This document shows positions 43,079-54,085 of a stretch of 64,000 bases of DNA, in pieces. Source of the DNA: Tenrec ecaudatus (Eukaryota; Chordata; Mammalia; Afrosoricida; Tenrecidae); contig NC_134541.1 in NCBI RefSeq assembly GCF_050624435.1, positions 100,994,805-101,058,804 on the forward strand, in the 5' to 3' direction. Position numbers and translations under genes: made by a program. The notes under the pieces are model-generated. The model was not told the origin of the DNA and made no database searches. It saw only the letters and a program-made list of their open reading frames with translations. Position 1 is the stretch's first letter; the number at the start of each line of letters is the position of its first letter.

Positions 43079-43344
43079 TCCCTTCTCCAAACCCTTCTTT
43101 TCGGGATAACTGCCAAGCACTTCCATCCCGTGTGCGAAGACCAAATTTTATTTTCCTCCCCGATTTCACAGCGGAAAGATTCATTCATCTCAGCTTCTCT
43201 CTGCACACCGGACACTCATGCCTCTGACCACCCTGAGGCGGTCAGGACCCCCAAGGTCAAGGTGGGGCTTCCACTTGCTTCATTCCAGTTCAGACCCCTC
43301 ACGGAGGATTTCTACCCCAGCTATCCTGAATGAGAATTTACATT

Positions 43345-43590
43345 TTAGCAGGATTTTTAAAAACTGTTTTTATTGGCATATAATTCACATAAAACTCCAT
43401 AACTCAGTCATATCAAGAAGAGTTGTTCAATCATCACCCCAATTTTCGAACATTTTCTTCTGTCTTGTACACATTTATGAGCGCCCCATTTCTCCCCAAT
43501 CTCCCTTGGCTGCCATAGTCCTAAGGAACCGTTCATCCAGTGATTGTCTCTATAGATTTACCTATACTGGATATACAGAGGAAAAAAATT
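43345..43590 (-). mobile_element. L1 3'UTR-type fragment
   Basis: 'ctgtttttattggcatataattcac' and 'gtctctatagatttacctatactgg', typical old L1 sequence on the minus strand. Confidence 0.65.
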
Positions 43591-44495
43591 ATTTTTAAAC
43601 TAACACAAATAAAACAGAAAAACCTCAATTCAAAAGAAAGCAGAAAAATGAAAAAGCAGGACAGATTTAAATTGGGTCCAAAGGGAGATCAAATGATAAG
43701 GTATTACATTTTAACTGCATCTGTAAATAATCCATTTCTGCATGATAGCTAGGCTAGACACATCCCTGGTCTACCGTCAGAGCCTTAAAATCCATGTTAA
43801 GAGATTCTTGTGGACAAATAAAGAGCTTGTTGAGGTATAGATTCTGATTTAGTATATCTGAAGGGGAAAGGTGAATTCCAGGCAGAGGGTCCAAGCCTCC
43901 AGGCTGTTAAGACCTCAGCTTAAGACCTCAGAAGCTTGGAAGTGCCCTCCCCCACACACACACACATTATCACCTCTGACCTTTAGGCTGCAAATTCTGG
44001 GGTGCTCCCAGCCCCCTCACCTCTGGCCCCCTGATTCCCAGGACTCCCTGGGGTTTGAAAAGGACTTGCAGATTTGGGGATTGGAGCCACAGTTTTGTTG
44101 CAGCAGAAAGGATGCAGGGACGCACAGGGAGGTGTGGGGAGGCTTTCCAGTTCGGCTCCTTCCAGTCCCCGAAGGAGACAGACAGGGACGCCTATGACCT
44201 CAACTCCTTCCTTAGAGCTTCTGGTCCAGAGTCCAGAGCATGCCTGCCCGCACGGGGCCCCTGCCGGTGATTCAGGACCCCTCCCTCCCTGGGCGGAGTC
44301 ATCTCATTATCCTAACCAGCTGCGCCTCACCTGGAGGCCATGCGATAACAGTCACCTCCGTTTCTCAGGAAATTCCGAAGGCTTAGATTTACCTCACACA
44401 GGGGCAAAGGCCATATGATTGTGAGTAAAACTAAACTTGGTACCCCATAGGACGTTCACCGATTAGGGTGAGGACTCTGACGTGTTAGCTCTGGG
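43591..44495. other. No recognised feature
   Basis: An A-rich start (43591-43700) may be LINE-derived; the remainder is unrecognised. Confidence 0.5.
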
Positions 44496-44670
44496 CAAGG
44501 AGTCCTGGGACGCGGCCATTACACATTGGGCTGCTATCCTTAAGGTCAGCAATTCGAAACCACCAGCCACTCCCAAGGGAGAAGGAGAGGCTTTCTACTG
44601 TACAGATTCACAGTTTGGGAAACTGTCTGCTCTGAGTTGTCATCAACTTGATGGCGTCTGGTTTGGTGGG
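44496..44670 (+). mobile_element. AfroSINE
   Basis: 'gcaaggagtcctgggacgcgg', 'gggctgctatccttaaggtcagcaattcg', 'gttgtcatcaacttgatggcg'. Confidence 0.9.
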
Positions 44671-45801
44671 GGGTGAGGTGGGAGGGCTGCTGAGTGGGCC
44701 CCCTACGGGGCATTCAGACAGACCCCAGTGCCTACCTGTGAAGTTAGTTACAGGGTCAGTGGCCACAGGGCAGGAGTTTGCCTAGAGGGGTCTGGATCTG
44801 CGTCCCCTTGCCTCCCCTCCGTTGGGGGGTAGGCCCTGGGCATTCTCTGCCCTGCTATGAGGAAGCAGTTGGCAGTTTTTCTAGTAAGCCCCCCCACCCC
44901 CACCCCAGACCCAGTGTCCTCCCTCAGGTCTGTTGCGCACTGGATTCTCCCAGAACCCGCAGAGGTTCTCCAGCCAGATTTTCAGAAGAGCAGGCTGAGG
45001 CAGAGGCAGCAGACCCAAACTTGCACAGCCCAGGAGTGGCAGAGCTTGGACTCGAACCCCGGGAAACTTGGTCCCAGCCTTCCTGCTCTTTCACATGTGA
45101 CCTGCCTAAATCCCATCAGGAGCCCTGAGGGCAAAGGGTTAATTAAGTGCTCAGCTGCCTCAGGGGGTTGCTGTGTCAATAATAATAATAAACACTCAAA
45201 GTGCCCCCCTCCCCCAGTAACCCATCATCTCAATGTGCCCTTGGTGGGTTCCATTTCTCCGCCCGGCCCCAGCAGCTGACCTTCTAAACGGTCTTAACTT
45301 TCTCTCAGGAATCACATCCTGTATTCGGCTGGCTGGGTCCTTGCCCTTCCCGCCGCCCCTGGGGGACTGCCTGCCCTGGCCCCTGGAAATGACAGGGACA
45401 CCTTCACCTGGTGGAGGAGGAACTGCCCCACTGGGGCCGTCTCGGAGCTCAGTGCCAGCTCCTGACAGGGTCCTGCTGCCTTCTCCACTGGCCACTTTCT
45501 CTCTGCCGAGTTCTCCTGCCTCCTGGTGCTCTGTCTGCCCATCTGGTCTTTCTAACCGCAGGGGGCTCTGGTCCAATCCCTAATTTGCAGGTGTCTCCAG
45601 CCCATTACCCGGCAGTTTTACCACAATAGACCGAAGCTATCTGTGAAGGAATGAGCAGAGCGGTCTTCCTCCTCCGGCCTGCCAGCAGGAACTAGCATCT
45701 GGGGGTCCGGAAAGGGCCCATTCCTGAAAAAACAAACAAACAAAAAAAACAGTCTTCTCTGGGCATTGGCCGATACTTCATCTCTGTTGAGCAGGTGACT
45801 T
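44671..45801. other. No recognised feature
   Basis: GC-moderate, unique-looking. Contains (AAT)n at 45178-45190. No conserved exon identified. Confidence 0.5.
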
Positions 45802-46415
45802 TGTAGGGTTTCTGGAGTGGACGATACCTTGGGTCTTGGCTTCGCCCTAGGAAAGAATTCACTCCAAAGCCTATTTTGTAGTCCAAGTGGGTTTTTACGA
45901 ACGACAGGACAGGTTTCAGGTTTTACAGTCTCAAAGGGGTTCACAACTGGGCCACATGGAAAAGAGCACCCACGTGTGCGGATCTTGTTTGGGGGGCTCC
46001 TGGGAGGCCAGAAGCCCAAGACCCCTAGAGGCTGAGAGCATGTGGGCCAACGGCTATGTGCCCTCTACCTGCCTCGGACCAGGAGCAGGCTGAGAGAGCC
46101 CCCGCCCCCCGAGTGTGCTTCCTGCCTTTATTTTAACCCACCCCCTGGCTGGGGGAAGGTGTGGTTGATGGTATGGGTTGACCCTGATGGCTGCGTTTGG
46201 CCCACCTGGGTGATGTCCTGAGCCTGGGCCTAGATGGGCCTGCCCAGGTGTACCTCCCACATGGCTCGACGGCTTGAGTATGAGGAGCATGCGCAGTTTG
46301 GGGTCTTCATAGGTGTCTAATGCTGTGTGATTTCTTTCCAGCCTCCTCTATGGGGGGGGGCGCTTTGCAGGCATGGGAGGGACAACCCCCTTTCCCTATG
46401 TCTAGCTACCTAACA
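45802..46415 (-). mobile_element. Solo LTR, family C
   Basis: A 614-bp stretch with ends TGTAGGG and ..CCTAACA (imperfect inverted ends), flanked by an exact 4-bp duplication ACTT (45798-45801 and 46416-46419). Minus orientation is suggested by 'ggaaagaattcactcc' near 45850 (the GAATTC-containing R/U5 junction common in class I LTRs) and a minus-strand TATA-like AAAATAAAGG near 46130. No internal viral genes. Confidence 0.7.
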
Positions 46416-46703
46416 ACTTCAGGTAGCTTTTGAGCACCCACGAAGGTGGGGTCCCCAGGTGCCCCGAACCGTTTATGTCCGCCCTACCAACCCGAAGGTT
46501 GGAAGTTGGAACTTACCCGGAGGCTCCTGGGCAGAATCCTGGCAGGTAACTCCTGAAAGCCCAGCTGCGGAACCCCTGCGCATACGGCTCTGCTCTGACA
46601 TCTATGGAGCCGCCGTGAGGGCCAGCACATATGGATGCCGCAGGCTGCTACAACACTGGCTGCTAGTGTCCACAGGGGCACTAGCATGCGCCACCCCTGT
46701 AGA

Positions 46704-46704
46704 G

Positions 46705-46767
<63 letters not shown>
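46704..46767. repeat. (TC)n(AC)n compound microsatellite
   Basis: About 19 bp of CT followed by about 45 bp of CA. Positions 46416-46703 contain nothing recognised. Confidence 0.97.
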
Positions 46768-46786
46768 ACTCATAGCTGCTTCGAAA

Positions 46787-46948
46787 GGTGACTGACCCTC
46801 TAGGACAGAGTAGAACTGCCCTGTGGGTTTCAGAGACTGACTACAGGCCTTGACAACCCTGTCTGTCTCCTGAGAAGCAGGTGGTGGTTTTGAACTGCTG
46901 ACCTTGCAGTTAGCAGCCCAAAGTGTAACCATTCTGCCTCCCCAGCTT
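46787..46948 (-). mobile_element. AfroSINE
   Basis: 'gacagagtagaactgccctgtgggtttcagag', 'gtggttttgaactgctgaccttg', 'gttagcagcccaaagtg'. Confidence 0.9.
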
Positions 46949-47897
46949 CGGCACCAGAGAGTCAAGCACAAATGCCCAGAAACACTTCCAGAAGGGGGCC
47001 GGGGTGGGAATGTGTGTGGGGGCTTCCTTTTAGAAAGGCACAGCTCTACAGGTGGTCAAGCCCCTTTCTAATTAATTCGTTGCTAAATTTGCCTTTGGGG
47101 CTCCGGCATCAGCTCTTTCGAATGCTGACTTTGTCTTTGGACCGCCTGCCTAACTAATTCATCTCGGGCTGGAACTCCTGTCTGGAGGTGTCCAGGCGGC
47201 CTGGCCTCAAGGTGGAGATCTTTTATGAGCGTGGTTATCTCAGGGCCCATTGCTCATTCTCCAGCAGTCAGACCGTTCACGCCTTTGACACACAGAATGT
47301 TTATTCTTAGCAAACAGAAGGGTTATTTCCAAAGCAAGCAGAAGGCCTCTTCCTGACGCTGCCAGCTTCTGTTCTTCCTCGTCATAAACAGTAACACTGG
47401 TTACAGTCAACATTGTCCGACAGTCTTGTGGTGTCTCTTCTAGTCTTCTTGTCCCATTAGCGCTTACCTGGGGCAGGTAACCACCCCCGGGTTGGTGGAT
47501 CTACGAGAGGGAAAAACGAGCCTTTCCGATCTTGTCCAGCTCCGTCGGAAAGCCTTCCTGGATCACTGCTGTGTGTTTGGAATTGACTCGATGGCAGTGG
47601 GATTTAACTGGGTCTCACTGCTCCCGAACGTCTCATCCATGCTTTGGAGTTTCAGGACTGTTTCGACGTGTGTCCCGGATTGCCAGAGAAATTTGCAGCA
47701 TGGCCAAGCACTGCCAGAAACAGGTCACTGGAGTTTGAACTAATTTTGGTTGGGAGTGTTCCGAAACCATGTATTTCGCAGCCCCCACATTCAGTTCCTG
47801 AAATCCATGCTGGCTTACGGCCCACGGTGTCAGAAGTTTTGAGTTGGAGCAACGTTGCTCTTCGGTCATAGGCTCACTGCTCACTGCTCACTGCCTG
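46949..47897. other. No recognised feature
   Basis: 'aatgtttattcttagc' near 47298 hints at an old LTR or LINE end on the minus strand, but I could not delimit one. Confidence 0.45.
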
Positions 47898-48052
47898 CAA
47901 GTGGATGGGACAGCGTAGAACTGCCCCTGCGAGTTTCCCAGACTGACTGGGGACACCTGGTCTTTCTCCTGAGACGCTGCTGGTGCTTTTGAACCATTGA
48001 CCCTTGCGGTTAGCAGCCCGGTGCTTAACCTAGTGCGCCACCAGAGATCCTC
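47898..48052 (-). mobile_element. AfroSINE
   Basis: 'gacagcgtagaactgcccctgcgagtttccc', 'gcggttagcagcccggtgcttaac', 'gcgccaccagagatcctc'. The head faces the poly-T at 48057-48069. Confidence 0.9.
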
Positions 48053-48214
48053 AGATTTTTTTTTTTTTAAAGCACAGTTCCTCTTTACTGTTTCGGCTAA
48101 CCTGCTGTTTAGGTGAAAGGTGACTTTGAGGGGCCGTGTTGTTCCATGGCTTTAAGAGTATCTTGGGATCGTCCCTGAATGGACAGCAAGTTGGGGTTCT
48201 TTGAGCATTGGAAG

Positions 48215-48410
48215 TAACTGGTACACAGTGGTTACCAGTTGACCTGCTAACCACGAGGTCTGTAGTCACAAACTGCCGGCTGCTTCTTGAGAGAAAGACG
48301 GGGCGTTCTGCTTCCGTGTAGAGTTACCGTCTCAGAAACCCACAGGGCCGTCCTACCCCGTCCTGCCGGGTTGCTCTGCATTGGTGTTGGCTCGATGGTA
48401 GTGAGTTCAT
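48215..48410 (+). mobile_element. AfroSINE
   Basis: 'acacagtggttaccag', 'cctgctaaccacgaggtctgtag', 'gttaccgtctcagaaaccc', 'ggtgttggctcgatggtagtgag'. Confidence 0.9.
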
Positions 48411-49305
48411 CTGTGAGTCTGCTGAGTGTGCCCTGCTGAGCATGTCCCATAGACAGCCCTGGGTTTGCGCCATCTGTAGATGGAGCGGCAGGGTGGGCAC
48501 AACCATGGCTCAAATGCAGGATGGGGCAGGACTGGGCAGCGTTTCCCGCTGTTCTACACAGAGCTGCTGTGAGTCAGATCCACCGGACGGCATCTGCAGT
48601 GGTCTCAGGCAGAGCAGCAGTGCAGACAGACGGCTTGTCATGTGGTCTGGCCCCTCCGACCTCAACTTCCTTTCTCGTTTACTCCAGACAAATTGCAAGT
48701 GGTGTCGTCAGGGGGGTGGGGGTGAGCTGAGGGCTCCTTCTGTGTCTGAGGGACAGGCAGGTACCTGCACCATCCCAGATCGGAAATAAGTGGAGCAGGT
48801 GGGGCCTACCTCCGGTCGAGTCTCCTTTAGCTGGAATCAGGGCGAGGAAGGGTATCAGAGGGTCCAGAGGCACCTCGTGAACTCAGCACCTCATAAACTT
48901 GGACCCAAGAGGAAGGCAGGACTGATCTGGAGCGTCTCCGATTGTGGGTGTTTTCCTTTCTGATTTGTCTGTCTTTGCACACTCCCAGGCTTCCCTTTTC
49001 AAGTTGTCTCTCTTCCTGCTGAGACTCCCTCTAAGCCTGGATGAAATGAGGGATCCCAGGCCTAATCCAGTGACTTCTAACCAGCACGGCGGCGTGTTGG
49101 GTGCAGGACAGACCCTCTGGCGCTTTGAACTATAAAATCCTCACGTGACCTTGGAGCTGATGGGGAGGCCATCTGTATAGGGGCCCTTGGACCAGCAGTG
49201 TTTGCTTTTTTAAATGTATGTTTGCTTTTTCTCCCATGCTAAAGCTGCTGTGGAGCCTGGGGCAGGGGCGGGGGTGGGGGGTGGGGGACTGACACCGACA
49301 CCTTT
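48411..49305. other. No firmly recognised feature
   Basis: 48490-48600 resembles the 3' half of a SINE ('actgggcagcgtttcccg', 'cgctgtgagtcag'-like). Otherwise unique-looking, with a G-rich run at about 49259-49290. Confidence 0.45.
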
Positions 49306-49462
49306 TGTGTGTCAGGGTAGAACTGACTGTACCACAGGGTTCTCAGTGACTCCTTTCTCAGAAGTGGGTGGCCAGGCCTTTCTTCCGAGGCGACTCTGGG
49401 TAGACTCAGCTTTTCTGTCGGCCTTAGCGAGCATTAACAGTCTGTACCACCCAGGGGCCCCT
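49306..49462 (-). mobile_element. SINE variant ('GGCCTTTCTTCC' type)
   Basis: 'gggtagaactgactgtaccacagggttctcag', 'aagtgggtggccaggcctttcttccgagg', 'ctctgggtagactc' and 'gtaccacccaggggcccctg'. The most complete copy of this variant. Confidence 0.8.
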
Positions 49463-49487
49463 GCTCTAAGATTATCGGCCCACTTTT

Positions 49488-50126
49488 TTTTTTAATTTCT
49501 TTTTTTACATTTTATTAGGGACTCAAACAACTCTGATCACAATCCATACATATACATATATCAATTGTATAGAGCACATCCATACATTACCCGCCCCAAT
49601 CATTCTTTCAAAGCATTTGCTCTCCACTTAAGCCCTTTGCATAAGGTCCTCTTTTTTTTCCCCTCCCTCCCCGCTCCCCCTCCCTCATGTGCCCTTGGTA
49701 ATTTATACATCGTTATTTTGTCATATCTTGCCCTATCCGGAGTCTCCCTTCCCCCCTTCTCTGCCGCCCATCTCCCAGAGAGGAGGTCACATGTGGATCC
49801 TTGTAATCAGTTCCCCCTTTCCAACCCACTCACCCTCCACTCTCCCAGCATCGCCCCTCACACCCCTGGTCCTGAAGGTATCATCCACCCTGGATTCCCT
49901 GTGCCTCCAGCTCCCATATGCACCAGTGTGCAACCTCTGCCCTATCCAGCCCTGCAAGGTAGAATTCGGATCATGGTAGTTGGGGGAGGAAGCATCCAGG
50001 ATCTGGGGGAAAGCTGTGTTCTTCATTGGTACTACTTCACACCCTGATTGACCCATCTCCTCTCCTAAACCCCTCTATGAGGGGATCTCCAGTGGCCGAC
50101 ACTTGGGCCGTGGGTCTCCTTAGCGA
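49488..50126 (-). mobile_element. L1 3'UTR copy with 9-bp target duplication
   Basis: Minus-strand L1: 'attttattagggactcaaacaactctgatcacaatcc', 'gccctttgcataaggtcc', 'gaggaggtcacatgtggatcc', 'ctgcaaggtagaattc'. CCCACTTTT occurs at 49479-49487 and 50127-50135, so both edges are fixed. More diverged than the copy at 6102. Confidence 0.9.
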
Positions 50127-50135
50127 CCCACTTTT

Positions 50136-50770
50136 AGGCTCACAGTCACGCCCTTAGCTTGCGCCAGGCCTCGAGCAACATAGCAGTGGTGAGGCTGGTA
50201 AGTGATGCTCAGAAGTCAGCTCCTCTCAGGGAATTCAGCTGTCAGGCCGAAACTTGAAGTGGAGACTGGCCATTTGGCTCGTGAGCATGAAGGAGCATGT
50301 GCCAGGCAAAGGAACCCTGCCTGTGTTGAGCCAGATCTTGGGAGCCGATCGCTGCGGAGGTGCTATTCCTCCCTGGGGTGCATTTCCGCATTCTCCGTGG
50401 GTTGGTTCTGCGTGCTCTGAGGTTGCCCCAGTGCCCGCGGCCTCCGCCTGTGTCCTGCCAACCCTATGGCTTTTCTCCTGGGTCCCCAGAGTGTGTTAGG
50501 AAGTGAAGTGACTTGTCATCTGGCAGGGTCCCCAAAGCCTTTGCTGCCATCTCTGTGGGTGGTGGGGCAGGTGACTGAGACATTCCCAGTGTCATCTTGA
50601 ATCACTTTTGAAATGCAATGTGGGACACCCAGCATCCCAGAAATACTCTGCCGCTTCGGCAGGGCGGGGGGGGGGGGCAGATTGTTTCTCTCCCCAAAGA
50701 CAGAGGTCGTGTAACTACCCTTTGGCAGACACAGCAAGTTGCTGTGAATTTGACCCCTTGTTAAAGCCCC
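50136..50770. other. No recognised feature
   Basis: Includes poly-G at about 50666-50677; no exon or repeat identified. Confidence 0.5.
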
Positions 50771-50920
50771 TCTAAACGCAACCGGAGTCAGTGCCGGCGC
50801 ATAGCATCCCTGTAGACGGAGTGGGGCTCCCCGGACGGTTTCTGGGGTTGCAGGTCTTTAAAGCAGCAGCCTTGGGTTTGAACTGACCACCTTTTCTGCT
50901 AAGCCTGCAGGGCCCCTGAC
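50771..50920 (-). mobile_element. AfroSINE, diverged
   Basis: 'accggagtcagtgccggcgcatagc', 'gacggagtggggctccc', 'gccttgggtttgaactgacc', 'gcctgcagggcccctg'. Confidence 0.82.
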
Positions 50921-50960
50921 CCACAACAGCAGCTTTTGTCTCCTAGACTCTTGGTTCCCG

Positions 50961-51158
50961 AGGAGCCATGGCGGCATGGTGGTTACACATTGGGCTGCTA
51001 ACTGCAGGCCAGCAGTCCGAAACCACTAGCCACTGCTCCCTGGGGGAACGCCCGGGCCTTTCACTGCCATCCAGAGGGGCAGTCTGGGAAACCCCGAGGG
51101 GCAGTTCTACCCTGTCCTCCAGGGTCGCTGTGAATCGGCATCGGGAGTTTGGTGGTGA
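50961..51158 (+). mobile_element. AfroSINE
   Basis: 'aggagccatggcggcatgg', 'ttgggctgctaactgcaggcc', 'ggcagttctaccctgtcctcc', 'agggtcgctgtgaatcggcatcgg'. Confidence 0.93.
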
Positions 51159-51617
51159 GTTTTCTCGTGGTTCACAGTGTGAGTATATGCAGTGGTGAAG
51201 GATGGGGGTCGGGGGGTGGACAAAGCTCACCAGGGGACCCTTCATGCGCTGTCCCTGAGAATTTGTTTTCTTTTCCGGTTCTGTTTGAGGACAGGGTGTG
51301 TGTGTAAAAGGAGGCTGCTTGGCTATGCCTTGATTTTCTCAACCTGACAGTTCCTTAGAGTGAAAAGGTATTTGTTGCTACGGCAGGGATGGGACTAGGG
51401 TGATCCCATAAGGTTTTGCTTGGTTGATTTTAGAAGTAGGTTGCCAGGCCTTTCTTCCCAGTCAGCCATTGTGTCGAAGCTCAGCGTTGGGCTCCCCTGA
51501 CAGTCGGGTGGCAGCGGCAGCCCAGCCGAGGGGCACAGGACAGGAGTGGAGCTCAGTTTCTCGTGGAAAGGAAGAATCCTGCCACCGCACCACACTCTGG
51601 GAGGGGTTTTGGTGAAG

Positions 51618-51782
51618 GCTGAAAGCGAAAGCTTGGTAGTTGGAATCCACCAGCGTCTCGTGAGAGAAAGACGTGCAGTCTGCTTCCATCAAGACTACAT
51701 AAATCCCATGGGGAGTTCTGCCCTGCCTTAGAGTCACCAGGAGTCAGCATGGTTACTGATGGCAGCTGGTCTAGTTTGGGGC
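51618..51782 (+). mobile_element. AfroSINE, head lost
   Basis: 'gtagttggaatccaccagcg', 'gagagaaagacgtgcagtctgcttcc', 'gagttctgccctgcc', 'gatggcagctggtctag'. Stretch 51159-51617 is unrecognised apart from a SINE-variant scrap at about 51410-51465. Confidence 0.85.
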
Positions 51783-51787
51783 TTTGA

Positions 51788-51905
51788 GAACCCCTGTGGT
51801 GTGAATAGTTAAGCACCTGGCTGCTCTTCTAGAAGTTGGCCTTTGGATCCACTCAGCAGGTTCCACCAGAGAAGTCCTGGCTGTCAGCTTCTGTAGAGAC
51901 TGCAG
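51788..51905 (+). mobile_element. AfroSINE 5' half
   Basis: 'aacccctgtggtgtgaatag', 'gttaagcacctggctgctc', 'cctttggatccactcagcagg'. It stops before the 3' half. Confidence 0.75.
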
Positions 51906-52094
51906 CTGAGAGACAGACCTGGGGGGGGGGGGGTGTCCCACTTGTCACATGGCCTGCTGAGCATTGAAGTGGACCCAGAAGCACAACAAGGCTGATCGGT
52001 CAGCCACGGGCTGCTATATACATGCTCTGCGGGCTTTGACATGTGTCTTTACGTCTTTGAAGACTTTTTAAAATTTAATTTTAAAATTGGGATA

Positions 52095-52265
52095 ATGTTA
52101 GGTGCCACTGAGTCAGTTCTGACCCGTAGCAACCCAGTCCTGCGCCATGCTCACAACCATTGCTCCTGTGCGTGCCCAGCTCCTTGAGGGCCCTCCTCTC
52201 TCACTGACTCTCTGCTTGGCCAAGCAGGATGTCCTTGTAGACAGAGGGACTAGCGGCTGACGTCA
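52095..52265 (-). mobile_element. RTE LINE 3' end fragment
   Basis: Tail complement 'gttaggtgccactgagtcagttctgacccgtagcaaccc', then 'gagggccctcctctctcac', 'ggccaagcaggatgtccttg'. Stretches 51906-52094 and 52266-52449 hold only poly-G runs and unrecognised sequence. Confidence 0.8.
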
Positions 52266-52449
52266 CTAGGGCATGGGCCACCTAGCTTCTTATGGTGAAG
52301 TAAGCTTGGTACAGGTCCTCTTACTGAGTTGTAATCTAGGCGGGGGGGGGGGCAGTGGGAGAGTGAGGGAGAGGCTCCAGCCAGCACCTACAGGCTCAGA
52401 ATTGGTACCCGCCTAAGGTTTAAACAGGAGCCTTCATGAGGATTTGCAC

Positions 52450-52620
52450 TCCTGACCGCAAGGTCAACAGTCTGAAACTACCAACTGCGCCCAGGGAGAA
52501 AGACGGGCCTTTCTACTTACACGGAGCATCACAGACTCGGAAGCCCACAGGGGCAGTTCTTCCCGTGCAGTAGGATCACTGTGTGTCGGCATCGACTTGA
52601 TGGCAGTGAGTTTGGTTTGG
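52450..52620 (+). mobile_element. AfroSINE, head lost
   Basis: 'ctgaccgcaaggtcaacagtctgaaac', 'ggaagcccacaggggcagttcttccc', 'cggcatcgacttgatggcagtgag', with the (TTTGG) tail. Confidence 0.92.
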
Positions 52621-52967
52621 CCATCGGACTGGCACAGTGTGGCGCTTGGAAGGGACACCGAGGAGGAGCGACTGGTTGGTGAGGCAGAGCAGGCAGGACC
52701 GCAGAGAGGCGTGTCCACTGGGCTGGTCATCTCATCACCAGCCACCCGTGTGGACCAGGTGTGTCTGTAAGGTAATGTAGGACGTCGGGGACAACAGACT
52801 TTGTCCTCACAAGGCTCAACTGGGTTCTGATGGTGGCACTTGGGACAGCACGAAAAAAGGCACATTTTGGAGACGAATGATTAATGGGACTTTAGAGAAT
52901 GCACTTACCCTCTTACCTCCCTCTGCCGTGCATTCTCAACTACCACCCCCACCCCCACCCCCCAACA

Positions 52968-53098
52968 AAACCAAAACCAGTACTGCCATCATGTTGATGC
53001 TGACTCTCGGTGACCCTATAGGACAGGGTAGAACTGCCCCTGTGAGTCTCTGAGATTGTAACTCTTCACAGGAGTAGAAAGCCCTGTCTTTCTCCCCA
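52968..53098 (-). mobile_element. AfroSINE 3' half
   Basis: 'aaaaccaaaaccagtactgcc', 'gctgactctcggtgaccctatagg', 'ggtagaactgcccctgtgagtctctg', 'tcacaggagtagaaagccc'. Stretch 52621-52967 is unrecognised. Confidence 0.9.
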
Positions 53099-53229
53099 TA
53101 GGGACTAGGGACAAAAATTGGTTCTTGGAGAAGGTTGAAGAGAAATTTACATGGTGAATGGGCTTCCAGGAGGCCTGAGTGAGACCAGAGGCCTGGGACC
53201 CCACACAGCAGCTAACGGAAAGGCTAGAG

Positions 53230-53441
53230 CAGGCGTCCTCCAACTACAGCCCGGCCCGCCGAGGACATTTGTCCGGCTCGCCGGGTGTTTTTGCCCCATT
53301 TGTTTTTTACTTCAAAATAAGATATGTGCAGTGTGCATAAGAATTTGTTCATAGTTTTGTTTTTTTAAACTATAGTCCGGGCCTCCAATGGGTCTGAGGG
53401 ACAGTGAACTGGCCCCTGTGTAAAACGTGTGAGGACCCCTG
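53230..53441. mobile_element. Non-autonomous hAT element, second family
   Basis: 212 bp with inverted ends CAGGCGTCCTCCAACTA and ..GAGGACCCCTG, flanked by 8-bp duplications GGCTAGAG (53222-53229) and GGCTGGAG (53442-53449), 7 of 8 identical. The interior has 'cggcccgccgaggacatttgtccgg' and 'aagatatgtgcagtg'. Family resemblance is to the OposCharlie/hAT group, distinct in sequence from the SPIN copies. No transposase. Confidence 0.85.
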
Positions 53442-53899
53442 GGCTGGAGGGTTAAGTCCCTACGAAGGGTCCTCAGAACAAAGGCCTGGCCGTCGACTTC
53501 TGGGAAAGCAGCCATGAGGACTGTGGTTTGTTCTGACGCACACACGAGGCTACTGGGAATCGCAGCTTGTTTAGTTAAGGGTTCCACCAAAGAGAAATCT
53601 TACTTAGCATTTCATTTTTCTTGGTACGGAGACATTAAGTGACATTAAGTTAAATTAGTTAAATTGAAAGGGAATTGCGTTTTTCTCCTCAGGGAGACTG
53701 ACCTTGAGAAGAAGGTTGAGGTACTGGCCTCTGATGGCCCATCCTGAGGGGTCCGGGGTAAATTCCGATATACACCCCACTGTCCATCTCAGAGAATCTT
53801 GTTCCCTGAGAGAACCTTTGAGACCAGCTACAATATGCCAAAGTTCCAAATGATGGATCTATAGGAGGGGAAGCGGGGGCCAGCAGGATTGAGGCTCTC

Positions 53900-54085
53900 T
53901 GTTGAAGTTGCTGCTAACTGCAAGGCCAGCAGTTTGAAACCACCAGCTACTCCTTGGGAGAAAGATGAGGCTTTCTGTTTATGTAAGGATTTACACCATT
54001 GGAAACCCAAAGGGAGGTTTCTACTGTGTCCTGAGGGTCACTGTGAGTCAGCATTGACTGGACGGCAGTGGGTTGATTTGGTTGA
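53900..54085 (+). mobile_element. AfroSINE
   Basis: 'gctgctaactgcaaggccagcagtttg', 'gaaagatgaggctttctgtttatg', 'gggtcactgtgagtcagcattgac', 'ggacggcagtgggttg'. Stretch 53450-53899 is unrecognised. Confidence 0.92.

Noticed and set aside
47280..47480. Possible LTR end (TTTATTCTTAGC)
   Set aside because: No TG..CA ends or target duplication could be found.
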